Source: Clostridia bacterium
Lineage (GTDB): Bacteria; Bacillota_A; Clostridia; Christensenellales; Borkfalkiaceae
Assembly (NCBI GenBank): GCA_017399665.1
Contig: JAFQBR010000126.1
Location: 1-22,405, forward strand
Length of the DNA stretch: 22,405 nt
Direction of reading: 5' to 3'
In this document: in pieces, positions 7,338-15,199 of the stretch
Layout: every line of letters starts with the position of its first letter
Numbering within the stretch: position 1 is the stretch's first letter
The notes under the pieces: generated by a model
Databases searched by the model: none
What the model was told of the DNA's origin: nothing
The model's input: only the letters and a program-made list of their open reading frames with translations
Made by a program: the position numbers and the translations under genes

Positions 7338-9347
7338 ATGTCTATTTTTAAGCTTGAAAAACTTAATATATTATCTGCTAACTTAGGAAATGAAAGCTCT
7401 TTGCCTCCTATTGCCGTAAAATTAAGTTTAGGCGATATATCAAACGATTCTATTTTAGACGAAAACGATGGTTTATTTGTGAACTATGGGGCTGTGGAAA
7501 GCGCTTATCCTTATCGCTATCAAGATTTATACGATCGTAAATTGGAGTTAATAAAGTACGATTCGGTTGTGTTAGAAAATGATTACATAAAGGCAACTTT
7601 TATTCCACAATTCGGTGGAAAACTATGGTCGCTTATAGATAAAACTTCAAACAAAGAGTTATTATTTAAAAATTCTGTTGTTCGCCCATGCAACTTAGGC
7701 GTTAGAAACGCGTGGCTTTCTGGTGGTATTGAGTGGAATGCTTGTTTTAAGGGGCATAACCCTTTTACCTGTTCTCTTATTAACACAGCAAAAACATATT
7801 TAAAAGATGGAACACCCGTTCTACGTTTTTATTATTTTGAAAGAATAAGAGTAGCTATAGTGCAAATGGATTTTTTCTTGCCTAAAAATTCCAAAATGCT
7901 ACACGTAAGAACAAGAATAACTAATCCTAATGATGAAGTTATACCAATGTATTGGTGGTCTAACGTTGGCGTTGTTCAAAAAGATGGCGATAGAGTGGTT
8001 GTTCCTGCAAATAAATCGTATACTGTTAATCTTGATAATCAACCAATCAAAATTAGCGTTCCTGTTTATAATAATATTGACGTAACCTATCCAAGCGCAA
8101 ATCTTACTTCAAATGACTTTTTCTGGACCATTGATGAGAACAAACGCCATTACATAGCGCAGCTTGATAAAGATGGTTATGGGCTTTTTCAAACTTCAAC
8201 TTCAAGATTGCAAGGAAGAAAAACCTTCGTTTGGGGGAATTCACAAGGTGGGGCAAAGTGGATGAACTTTTTAACTGCCGATAATGAAAGTGGTGCATAT
8301 GATGAAATTCAATGTGGGCTTGCTCGCACTCAATATGAATGCATTCCTATGCCACCGAAAACTGTATGGGAATGGATAGAAGTGTATGGGGCACTTAATA
8401 CCGATAAAAATTTAGTTCACGGTGCTTGGAATGATGCTCAAAAAGAAGTAGAAGGTGCTATAGACGAACTAATAACGCAAAAGGAATTAGAAGATTTATT
8501 AGAAGACACGCGCGAAATGGCTAAAAGCCCGGCAAAAGAAATTTTATTTTATATGAATGACGGTTGGGGGAGCTTAGAGTTATTAAGAAGAAAGCAAGAA
8601 GGAAAAAGCTTGCTTATGAACGATCACCTTGATTTTGGTGAAATTCAACCCGAACAGTCAACGTGGATTAATTTGCTAAAAGAAGGAACTGTTGGAAATC
8701 ATTCTAAAGATGAAGTTCCTGATAGCTATAATGGTCAAAAAGAATGGATTAAAATGTTAGAACAAGCTATAAACAATAAGGATAAGCAAAACTGGTATGC
8801 TTATTATTTATTAGGAACGGCTTTAATTTCAAAAGATGAATTTATTCGCGCCGAAAAGTTTATAAAAAAATCAATTGCGCTTTGCAGTTGTGCGTGGAAT
8901 AACTATGCTCTTGCAATAATATACAAAAAAACGGGCAGAAATAAGCTTGAATTTAAAAAAATGATGCTTGCTTATCAAATGCGTTCTAACGATTTATCTT
9001 TAGCAAAAGAGGTTTTACGCACTGCTTATGAAAACGGCGAAAGCAAAAGCGCAGTGGAAATTTATGAAAATGCCTGCGCAGAGGTTAAGGATAATAAGCG
9101 CTGTTTATTATATTATGCTTATGCATTGGCAAGAACGGGTAGAGTTAAGGAAGCTGAAGAAATATTGTGCGGAAAGGATGGTAAAACCTATTTAGTAGTG
9201 CCCGATATTCGAGAATGTGAGTTAACTGAAACACAATTGTGGTTTTATTTGCAAGAGCTTAAGGGCTTAAAAGCAAGTGATATCGGAGAGCCGCCAAAAG
9301 ATCTTGACTTTAGAATGTTTACAAAAAGAGAAGGCTGGCTTGAATAA
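7338..9347 (+). CDS. DUF5107 protein with C-terminal TPR-like repeats
   Basis: A 669-residue protein with no signal peptide. Residues about 75-400 match the DUF5107 pattern, a carbohydrate-enzyme-like beta-sandwich: FIPQFGGKLWSLIDK (88-102), RNAWLSGGIEWN (123-134), MYWWSNVGV and a later WEWIEVYG. Residues about 470-620 form helical TPR-like repeats with Ala, Leu and Tyr spacing (WYAYYLLGTALI, AWNNYALAIIYKKTGR, LLYYAYALARTGR). DUF5107 proteins are often found in glycan loci, and the fold recalls galactose mutarotases and related sugar-active enzymes; the reaction is not known to me. It is first in the transporter/glycosidase operon, so cytoplasmic processing or sensing of the imported oligosaccharide is likely. 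AAGGAA precedes ATG 7338 by 7 nt. It is shorter than the roughly 1000-residue versions I recall. Confidence 0.8.
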   Translation: MSIFKLEKLNILSANLGNESSLPPIAVKLSLGDISNDSILDENDGLFVNYGAVESAYPYRYQDLYDRKLELIKYDSVVLENDYIKATFIPQFGGKLWSLIDKTSNKELLFKNSVVRPCNLGVRNAWLSGGIEWNACFKGHNPFTCSLINTAKTYLKDGTPVLRFYYFERIRVAIVQMDFFLPKNSKMLHVRTRITNPNDEVIPMYWWSNVGVVQKDGDRVVVPANKSYTVNLDNQPIKISVPVYNNIDVTYPSANLTSNDFFWTIDENKRHYIAQLDKDGYGLFQTSTSRLQGRKTFVWGNSQGGAKWMNFLTADNESGAYDEIQCGLARTQYECIPMPPKTVWEWIEVYGALNTDKNLVHGAWNDAQKEVEGAIDELITQKELEDLLEDTREMAKSPAKEILFYMNDGWGSLELLRRKQEGKSLLMNDHLDFGEIQPEQSTWINLLKEGTVGNHSKDEVPDSYNGQKEWIKMLEQAINNKDKQNWYAYYLLGTALISKDEFIRAEKFIKKSIALCSCAWNNYALAIIYKKTGRNKLEFKKMMLAYQMRSNDLSLAKEVLRTAYENGESKSAVEIYENACAEVKDNKRCLLYYAYALARTGRVKEAEEILCGKDGKTYLVVPDIRECELTETQLWFYLQELKGLKASDIGEPPKDLDFRMFTKREGWLE

Positions 9348-9348
9348 T

Positions 9349-9909
9349 ATGACTAACGAACAGATTGGAATGGTTTTAAGCATTTGCGGAATGCTTGTAA
9401 CGGTATTTTCTTTTCAGTTAAAGAAAAAGGCGCTACTTTTGGCAATGCAAACGGTAGGAAGTGCCTTTTATTTGGTGTCTTACGTATTTTCAAACGGCGG
9501 AATAGCGGTTATATTGAACGTTATTTTTATTATTCGTAATTTTTTATTCATTACAGCTAAAGAAAATAAAAAAAGAGCAATGTTAATGTGTGTTCTTTTG
9601 TGGATTGCTTATTTTATTTCGTACCTTTGTTACGTTATTTTTACTCCACTTGCACTCAGTGAAAAATTATGGAATTTACTTCCTGTAGTCGGTTCGTTTT
9701 TTGGAACGTTTGCAATAACTAAAAGTAATGCAAATTCTTTACGAGGTTGGAAGTCTTTAGATTCTATTTCGTGGCTTATATTCAATATTCGCATAGGATT
9801 AGGGGCGCTTGGTGGAATTATAGGTGAAATATTTAATCTTGCCTCAATAGGTATATCAATATTGCGTTTTAGAAAGGGAGAAGGAATATTTGATGAAAAG
9901 GATAGATAG
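9349..9909 (+). CDS. ygjV: YgjV-family integral membrane protein
   Basis: A 186-residue, strongly hydrophobic protein matching the YgjV family (E. coli YgjV is 183 residues). Hydrophobic segments lie at roughly residues 5-22, 30-65, 77-100, 110-125 and 140-170, with QLKKKALLLAMQTVGSAFYLVSY and GWKSLDSISWL as family-like features. The start chosen is ATG 9349, 1 nt after the DUF5107 stop, because an upstream in-frame start at 9277 would overlap 70 nt of that gene and add a polar extension. The 3' end overlaps the GH20-like gene by 17 nt. Function is unknown. From memory, E. coli ygjV lies next to the uxaCA and exuT hexuronate genes, so a role in uronate or sugar transport or envelope handling is possible. 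Confidence 0.82.
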   Translation: MTNEQIGMVLSICGMLVTVFSFQLKKKALLLAMQTVGSAFYLVSYVFSNGGIAVILNVIFIIRNFLFITAKENKKRAMLMCVLLWIAYFISYLCYVIFTPLALSEKLWNLLPVVGSFFGTFAITKSNANSLRGWKSLDSISWLIFNIRIGLGALGGIIGEIFNLASIGISILRFRKGEGIFDEKDR

Positions 9910-11488
9910 ATTATCTGCTTTAATAGAGTGTTCAACAGCTAGCACGCCTACAATAGAAAGCCTTAAACAATATATAAATATGCTTGCACAGATGGGCTAT
10001 TCGGAGTTGTATTTGGGATTAACAGATGCTTACAAAATTGAAACTGAACCCTACTTTAACTATATGCGTGGTGGATATACGACCGAGCAATTAAATGAAA
10101 TAGATAGTTATGCAAAAAAGCAGGGAATAGAGGTTATAGCATCCATTCAAACGCTTGCGCACTTACATTATTTAAAAAAATACGGTCCTTATACCGAGCT
10201 TTTTGATACCGATCATATTTTATTGGTTGGGGATGAAAGAGTTTATGCTTTGATAGAAAAAATGTTTCAAACCATATCAAGTGGTATAAGCTCTAAAAAA
10301 ATTCATTTGGGTTATGATGAAGCAAAGGGATTAGGAACTGGTAAATATTATGATTTACATGGAGAAAACGATCCAAGAGAATTGCTTTTGTGCCATCTTA
10401 AAAGGGTTATCCAAATAGCTGAAAAATACGGCTATACCTGTGAAATTTGGGCAGATACCTTAATGAATGAAAGAAAATCCAAAATTACGGCAAAGGAAAT
10501 TAAGGAAAGTCTACCCGATAGCACGGAGGTTATTTATTGGAACTACTATCTTGGTGATTATAACAAACTTTGCACAGAGGTTGATAAACTTAAACGTCAT
10601 GCAGATAAAGTAGGCTTTGCCGGCTCTGTTTTAAAGGCTTCAGGATTTGCGCCTTACAACCGCATAAGCATTCAAAATATATTAACTCAAATGCGCGTTT
10701 GTGCTGAAAAGGGGATAAGTCATTATATGGTTACACTTTGGACCGATAATGGCGCACAATGTAGTGAATGGGCTGTTCTTCCAGCACTATTTACTGTAGC
10801 GGAATATGCTAATGGTAATATTTGTTGTGAAGAAGAAGTGGATAAAAATAAATTTTTTGAAATAACGGGTTGCTATTACGATGATTTGAAAAAATTGGAT
10901 TATTTGAATGATCCTTTTAAACGCAACCTGCCAACCCGAAATACTAACAGCTACTGGATATTGTTTGCAGATATAATGCTTTGTAATTATGATTTACTGC
11001 TTTCTGCAGGAGTTGGTAAGGCTTATAAAAATCTTGCAAAAGAATACGCAGAAAGTGCAAAGCGCAATGTATGCAAAGAGGTCTTTGAAATAACTGCAAA
11101 AATGGCGGAGATTTTGGCTATTAAAAGTGAAATAGGAGTAAATTTGCGCAAACTGTATAAAGAGGGCAACTTAGAAGGGTTAAAGAAACTTCAAGCTGAA
11201 GAATTAACCCTGCTTATAGATAAAATGAAGGAGTTCATACCGGTATTCAACAGATATTGGCTTAATCAACGAATGGGATTTGGGCTTGAAAGAAATCATT
11301 TATTTTTAGGCGGTCAGGTTGCAAGATATAAATACATTTACGAAAGGATAAACGAGTATTTAAAGCATGGAAAAAGAGTTGATGAGCTTGAAGCACAAGC
11401 TTTGCCACCAGTCTTTTTAAAAGATATAAGCGAAGATAATTGCATTGAAGTAGATTTAAAAAATATTTTAACTTATTGCGGTTTCTAA
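9893..11488 (+). CDS. GH20-like beta-N-acetylhexosaminidase, cytoplasmic
   Basis: A 531-residue TIM-barrel protein resembling family GH20, which removes terminal beta-linked GlcNAc or GalNAc by substrate-assisted catalysis. The key feature is KKIHLGYDEAKGLG, with the Asp142-Glu143 pair that corresponds to the GH20 catalytic HxGxDE. Supporting segments are LAQMGYSELYLGLTDAY near the start (barrel strand 1), EVIASIQTLAHLHYL, GYTCEIWADTL and SHYMVTLWTDNG. It lacks the usual N-terminal zincin-like domain and any signal peptide. It begins at ATG 9893 with AAGG 8 nt upstream and overlaps ygjV by 17 nt; a TTG one codon earlier is less likely. The C-terminal third is helical. Substrate (GlcNAc or GalNAc) cannot be read from sequence. 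Confidence 0.78.
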   Translation: MKRIDRLSALIECSTASTPTIESLKQYINMLAQMGYSELYLGLTDAYKIETEPYFNYMRGGYTTEQLNEIDSYAKKQGIEVIASIQTLAHLHYLKKYGPYTELFDTDHILLVGDERVYALIEKMFQTISSGISSKKIHLGYDEAKGLGTGKYYDLHGENDPRELLLCHLKRVIQIAEKYGYTCEIWADTLMNERKSKITAKEIKESLPDSTEVIYWNYYLGDYNKLCTEVDKLKRHADKVGFAGSVLKASGFAPYNRISIQNILTQMRVCAEKGISHYMVTLWTDNGAQCSEWAVLPALFTVAEYANGNICCEEEVDKNKFFEITGCYYDDLKKLDYLNDPFKRNLPTRNTNSYWILFADIMLCNYDLLLSAGVGKAYKNLAKEYAESAKRNVCKEVFEITAKMAEILAIKSEIGVNLRKLYKEGNLEGLKKLQAEELTLLIDKMKEFIPVFNRYWLNQRMGFGLERNHLFLGGQVARYKYIYERINEYLKHGKRVDELEAQALPPVFLKDISEDNCIEVDLKNILTYCGF

Positions 11489-11528
11489 TAAAATATAGAC
11501 AACTATAAACTTTACGCGAGGATACAAT

Positions 11529-12521
11529 ATGAAAGCTTGGCAAAAGGTCAAAGATATAGGTTATGACGTTTCCTGTTGGTTTCATAATCTTAAAAGCAAA
11601 CTTTTTAAAAACCGACAAAAGAAATCGAATTTTGGCACTAAAAAGAAAAGTCAGAGTATATTTGTATTTGCAATGCTAATAGTTCCGATAATTCACTTTT
11701 TAGTTTTTTGGGTGTACGTAAATTTCAGTTCAATAATGTTTGCGTTTCAAAAGAATACACCTACTGGCATAGTATTTACGTTAGAGAATTTCGAGTATGC
11801 AATAAAAGAAATTTTTAGGGAAGGCTCAACTATTTCAAGCGCGTTAAAAAATACGCTTGTAACGTGGTTTTTAGACAACGTAGTTATGTTTGCGTTATCT
11901 ATTTTATGGTCTTGGTTTATTTACAAGCGCATAAAGGGGGGAGCTGTATTTAGAATAATATTTTACATACCTGTAATAGTTTCAGGTGCTGCTGTAACTA
12001 CGATATTTACCTTTATGTTGCAAGCAAAAGGGCCTATTGGACAGTTATATCAAGCACTTTACCACACAAAAGAAGTCCCATCCTTTTTGTTAGATGAAAG
12101 GTACGCCATGAAAACGGTGTTAATCTATATATTTTTAACAGGGTTTGGTGGAAACATGGTACTGCTTTCGGGTGCTATGTCAAGAATTCCAAAAGAAATG
12201 ATGGAATCTGCAATTATGGATGGCTGCGGAATGTGGCGTGAAATATTTAATTTCGTTATTCCACTATGTTGGTCAACACTTTCCACAATGCTAATAATAA
12301 GCTTAGCTGCTTTGTTTACCGCATCCGGTCCTATTCTATTGCTTACGGGCGGAGCGGGAAAAACATTTACCCTTTCTTATTGGATATTCTACCAAGTTAA
12401 GTTTTTAGGAAAATACAATCAGCCTGCGGCATTAGGTTTGATATTTACTTTTATAGGCATGCCTATAGTTTTAGGCGTACGTTGGTTTTTCGGTAAATTC
12501 TTTACCGATCTTGAATATTAG
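11529..12521 (+). CDS. ABC sugar transporter permease (LplB/UgpA type)
   Basis: The first inner-membrane subunit of a CUT1 importer. The 330 residues have a polar, Lys-rich N-terminal extension (1-42), a membrane segment at about 43-65, then the conserved core. The EAA loop that contacts the ATPase is visible at about 223-245 (KEMMESAIMDGCGMWREIF). It is followed by further hydrophobic helices to the end. GAGGA lies 8 nt before the ATG. The second permease starts 11 nt after its stop. No ATPase is encoded nearby, as is common for LplABC-like systems that share an MsmX/MsmK-type ATPase. The substrate is probably an oligosaccharide of the target glycan. Confidence 0.92.
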   Translation: MKAWQKVKDIGYDVSCWFHNLKSKLFKNRQKKSNFGTKKKSQSIFVFAMLIVPIIHFLVFWVYVNFSSIMFAFQKNTPTGIVFTLENFEYAIKEIFREGSTISSALKNTLVTWFLDNVVMFALSILWSWFIYKRIKGGAVFRIIFYIPVIVSGAAVTTIFTFMLQAKGPIGQLYQALYHTKEVPSFLLDERYAMKTVLIYIFLTGFGGNMVLLSGAMSRIPKEMMESAIMDGCGMWREIFNFVIPLCWSTLSTMLIISLAALFTASGPILLLTGGAGKTFTLSYWIFYQVKFLGKYNQPAALGLIFTFIGMPIVLGVRWFFGKFFTDLEY

Positions 12522-12532
12522 GAGGTGTAATT

Positions 12533-13408
12533 ATGGCAAAAGATACTTCTATAATATTTAACCGTAGAACGACGGCTGAAAGAATATGGTTTATAGCCGC
12601 ATTTGTTATATTCATACTCTATTCACTTTTGGTAATAGCATTCTTTGGTTGGGCTTTGAAGTGCTCGCTTATGGATCTTGATGAGTTTTATTATAATCCC
12701 GTAGCGTGGCCCACAAAATTACATTTTGAAAACTATAAAATTGCATTTGAAGTGTTGGAATATTCAAACACAACCTTCTTTGGGATGGTTATAAACAGTT
12801 TATGGTTTTCTATTGGTGGAGCAGTGTTAAACGTATTTATACACTGTTGTACCGGTTACGTTTTTGGCAAATATGAATTTTGGGGCAAAAAGTTTATGTT
12901 AAGCGTAGCGATTTTTACTATGATTATTCCCATAGTAGGTGCGTTACCTGCAAGCTATAGGCTTATTTGTGGAACGCTTGGTATTAATAACTCACCGTTA
13001 TATTTAATAACAATGCTTGGCGGACTTGGCTCTAATCTTATGATTATGATGGCATTTTTTAAGGGTATTGATAGATCTTATGCAGAGGCAGCTTTTATCG
13101 ACGGAGCAACCGACTGGCAGGTATTTATAAAAATAATGATTCCTATGGCAAAAGGACCTATTTTAGCAATTGGCATTATGGCGGTAATAGGCGGATGGAA
13201 CAATTACACTACACCTATTTTGTATCTAGATAAAATGCCTACCTTAGCTTCAGGTTTATACTATTTTAATCAAGCAATTCAGTACGTTGACAATAAGCCA
13301 GCATACTTTGCCGGTGTTATAATGACTATGATTCCCGCATTAGTACTGTTCAGTATTTCAAGCAATAGAATTATGGGTAACGTAGTAATGGGTGGATTAA
13401 AAGGCTAA
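12533..13408 (+). CDS. ABC sugar transporter permease (LplC/UgpE type)
   Basis: The second membrane subunit, partner of the preceding permease. Of 291 residues, about 18-40, 85-110, 122-142, 156-176, 207-225 and 258-276 are hydrophobic, giving the expected six helices. The EAA loop is at 183-204 (YAEAAFIDGATDWQVFIKIMIP), close to consensus. The ribosome site AGGAGG overlaps the stop codon of the upstream gene, so the two permeases are coupled. The gene ends before a 104-bp gap that holds inverted repeats and a separate promoter for the binding protein. Confidence 0.94.
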   Translation: MAKDTSIIFNRRTTAERIWFIAAFVIFILYSLLVIAFFGWALKCSLMDLDEFYYNPVAWPTKLHFENYKIAFEVLEYSNTTFFGMVINSLWFSIGGAVLNVFIHCCTGYVFGKYEFWGKKFMLSVAIFTMIIPIVGALPASYRLICGTLGINNSPLYLITMLGGLGSNLMIMMAFFKGIDRSYAEAAFIDGATDWQVFIKIMIPMAKGPILAIGIMAVIGGWNNYTTPILYLDKMPTLASGLYYFNQAIQYVDNKPAYFAGVIMTMIPALVLFSISSNRIMGNVVMGGLKG

Positions 13409-13410
13409 AC

Positions 13411-13465
13411 GACTTTAGACTTACGATTTATAAATAAAAACTATTTATCGTTTGACACTGAAGTC
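13411..13465 (+). promoter_or_regulatory. Nested inverted repeats after the permease genes
   Basis: An outer imperfect pair, GACTTTAG (13411-13418) and CTGAAGTC (13458-13465), encloses an inner imperfect pair built on ACGAT...AAATA and TATTTATCGT. It follows the permease stop by 2 nt. It could be a 3' stabilising hairpin or partial terminator that separates permease and binding-protein messages. The inner stem is very AT-rich, so stability is doubtful. Confidence 0.35.
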
Positions 13466-13479
13466 TTAAAAAATATAAA
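13452..13479 (+). promoter_or_regulatory. Internal promoter of the solute-binding protein gene
   Basis: Consensus TTGACA (13452-13457), 16-base spacer, TATAAA (13474-13479). It lies between the permeases and the binding protein, giving extra expression of the binding protein and the lipoproteins behind it. A TAACGT-AAA-ACGTTA inverted repeat (13486-13500) covers the expected transcription start. Confidence 0.7.
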
Positions 13480-13485
13480 AAAAAA

Positions 13486-13500
13486 TAACGTAAAACGTTA
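13486..13500 (+). promoter_or_regulatory. Inverted repeat at the start of the binding-protein message
   Basis: TAACGT and ACGTTA separated by AAA. It lies just downstream of the -10 box and just before the ribosome site AAGGAG. It could be an operator or a small 5' hairpin; the sequence does not decide. Confidence 0.35.
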
Positions 13501-13512
13501 AGGAGAAGAAAA

Positions 13513-15129
13513 ATGAAAAAAGCTATCAAAAAAATATTTACCATGCTTCTTATTGCAAGCATCACTGTAAGCGCACTTGGTATTTTTGCAAGTTGTACAG
13601 GCAACAGCACAGAAGAAGATGCCAGTGTTACTAAAATTGCCCTAATCGAAAAGGGCTACGGAAAAGCTTTTTTAGAAGCTTTAGTTGAAGAATACAACAA
13701 AACGGCAACAACAAAGGTTGAAATTGCCGAATCTACAAGCTTTATGGATTACGTAGAAACCACTTTACTATCAGGTCCTAAAGCAAACGATATCGACCTT
13801 TATTTCTCTATTCAAGGTAACAACGGTGCGTTTGGTTATATCGCACAGGGTAAGGCAAACGGCTACGATTGTATTTTTGAAGATTTATCAGACGTTTACA
13901 GTTCAGTACCTGCAGGTTACGGCGAAGCGGGTAAGCCCTTTAAAGAAATGCTTAACGAGTATTTCGTTGAAGCTTCAACTTATACAAACGGCAAACAATA
14001 CTTAATTCCTTGGGCAACCGGCGTTGAAGGCTTAATGTATAACACTGCTTTATTTGAAAAGTACAATTTAAGTGTTCCCAGAACCACCGATGAATTATTT
14101 GCACTTTGCGAATCTTTATTAGAAAACGGCAGCCCCAAGTATAAAAACAGCAAAAACATTGAAATTTATCCCTATACCTTCTCTGGTAAGGTTAACTACG
14201 GAATGTACTTAAACACCGTATGGTGGGCTCAATTTGAAGGCATTGATACTTTTAATAACTTCCTTGAAGGTAAGGATGCTAACGGCAACTTAACTCCCGA
14301 AATTTTTGCTCAAGAGGGTAGATTAAGCGCATACAGACATTACCATAAACTTATAAGCAAAGCAAGCGGTTATACCGACGTTAACGCAAACGGTAATGAC
14401 TTTACTACTGCTCAAACTTCATTCTTAAAAGAAGAGTCATTTATGATTGCAACCGGTGACTGGGTAGAAAGAGAAATGGAATCAAGCTCTTCAAATATTA
14501 AAACTATAGAATTTATGCCTATTCCCGTAAACAGCGACATCATTGACGAGGGTAGTGCTCTTCCTGATCACTCTATTAAAAGCGATGCAGATCTTTGCGC
14601 AGTTATCGACTACGTAAACGGTAAAGCAGATACTCTACCTGCAGGCGTTACTCCAGCAGACGTTGATTTCGTTGCATCTGCAATGAGTATGTATATGACT
14701 GAAGGTGACGGACACGTTATGTTTATTCCTTCATATGCAAATCAAATCAATGGCGCAAAAGATTTTATTAAATTCGTTATATCTAAACAAGGTCAAGAAA
14801 TAATGATTAAAAACGGCATGGGTAACAGAGTTCCTATGGATATTGATATGACCAAAATGGATGCATATAACTCACTTTCTCAATTACAAAAGTCAAAAAT
14901 GACTATTATGGATGGTATAACCTACGTTGGTAGAAAATATAACAGTGCTATTACCTTTAACGGTGGACTTTCTTTATGGTATTCAGTTGATACTAATACA
15001 TGTGATGCCTCATTCAGTATGAACACTAACTCTTCTTCATACAAGGATGCGTTTACTTACTGGCAACGCGAATGTGAATTAATGAGATCTCAATGGGATA
15101 ACATTTTACAAAACGCAGGCATTAGATAA
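13513..15129 (+). CDS. ABC transporter solute-binding lipoprotein
   Basis: A 538-residue extracellular binding protein for the CUT1 permeases upstream. The N-terminus is a lipoprotein signal: Lys-rich start, hydrophobic stretch and lipobox FASC with the lipidated Cys at 28. The mature part follows the family 1 binding-protein pattern, with IALIEKGYGKAFLEALVEEYNKT as first strand and helix, NDIDLYFSIQG, a YLIPWATGVEGLMYNTALFEKYNL hinge-like segment typical of sugar binders, and FMIATGDWVEREM. It is longer than usual (about 420-450), with an insertion-rich C-terminal lobe, which suits larger oligosaccharide ligands. It has its own consensus promoter and an AAGGAG site. Pyrimidine-ending codons are more often C than in the neighbours, which may reflect high expression. 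Confidence 0.93.
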   Translation: MKKAIKKIFTMLLIASITVSALGIFASCTGNSTEEDASVTKIALIEKGYGKAFLEALVEEYNKTATTKVEIAESTSFMDYVETTLLSGPKANDIDLYFSIQGNNGAFGYIAQGKANGYDCIFEDLSDVYSSVPAGYGEAGKPFKEMLNEYFVEASTYTNGKQYLIPWATGVEGLMYNTALFEKYNLSVPRTTDELFALCESLLENGSPKYKNSKNIEIYPYTFSGKVNYGMYLNTVWWAQFEGIDTFNNFLEGKDANGNLTPEIFAQEGRLSAYRHYHKLISKASGYTDVNANGNDFTTAQTSFLKEESFMIATGDWVEREMESSSSNIKTIEFMPIPVNSDIIDEGSALPDHSIKSDADLCAVIDYVNGKADTLPAGVTPADVDFVASAMSMYMTEGDGHVMFIPSYANQINGAKDFIKFVISKQGQEIMIKNGMGNRVPMDIDMTKMDAYNSLSQLQKSKMTIMDGITYVGRKYNSAITFNGGLSLWYSVDTNTCDASFSMNTNSSSYKDAFTYWQRECELMRSQWDNILQNAGIR

Positions 15130-15199
15130 TTTATAATACTTAAACGAGTTTAAACATAGTTTTTAAAAGAAAAATCAACTTAATTATAAGGAGGAAAAA

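Noticed and set aside
9277..9348. Longer ygjV start inside the DUF5107 gene
   Set aside because: The extra 24 residues are polar and out of keeping with the family; ATG 9349 lies 1 nt after the stop codon and gives the expected length.
11262..11618. Minus-strand open frame across the GH20-like and permease genes
   Set aside because: It lies opposite two well-supported coding frames and shows no family features; the same holds for other opposite-strand frames at 9630-9935, 16061-16408 and 20547-20786.
15139..15152. TTAAAC-GA-GTTTAA inverted repeat after the binding-protein gene as terminator
   Set aside because: The stem is almost all A-T with a loop too tight to be stable and no proper T tract, so read-through into the GH123-like gene is more likely.
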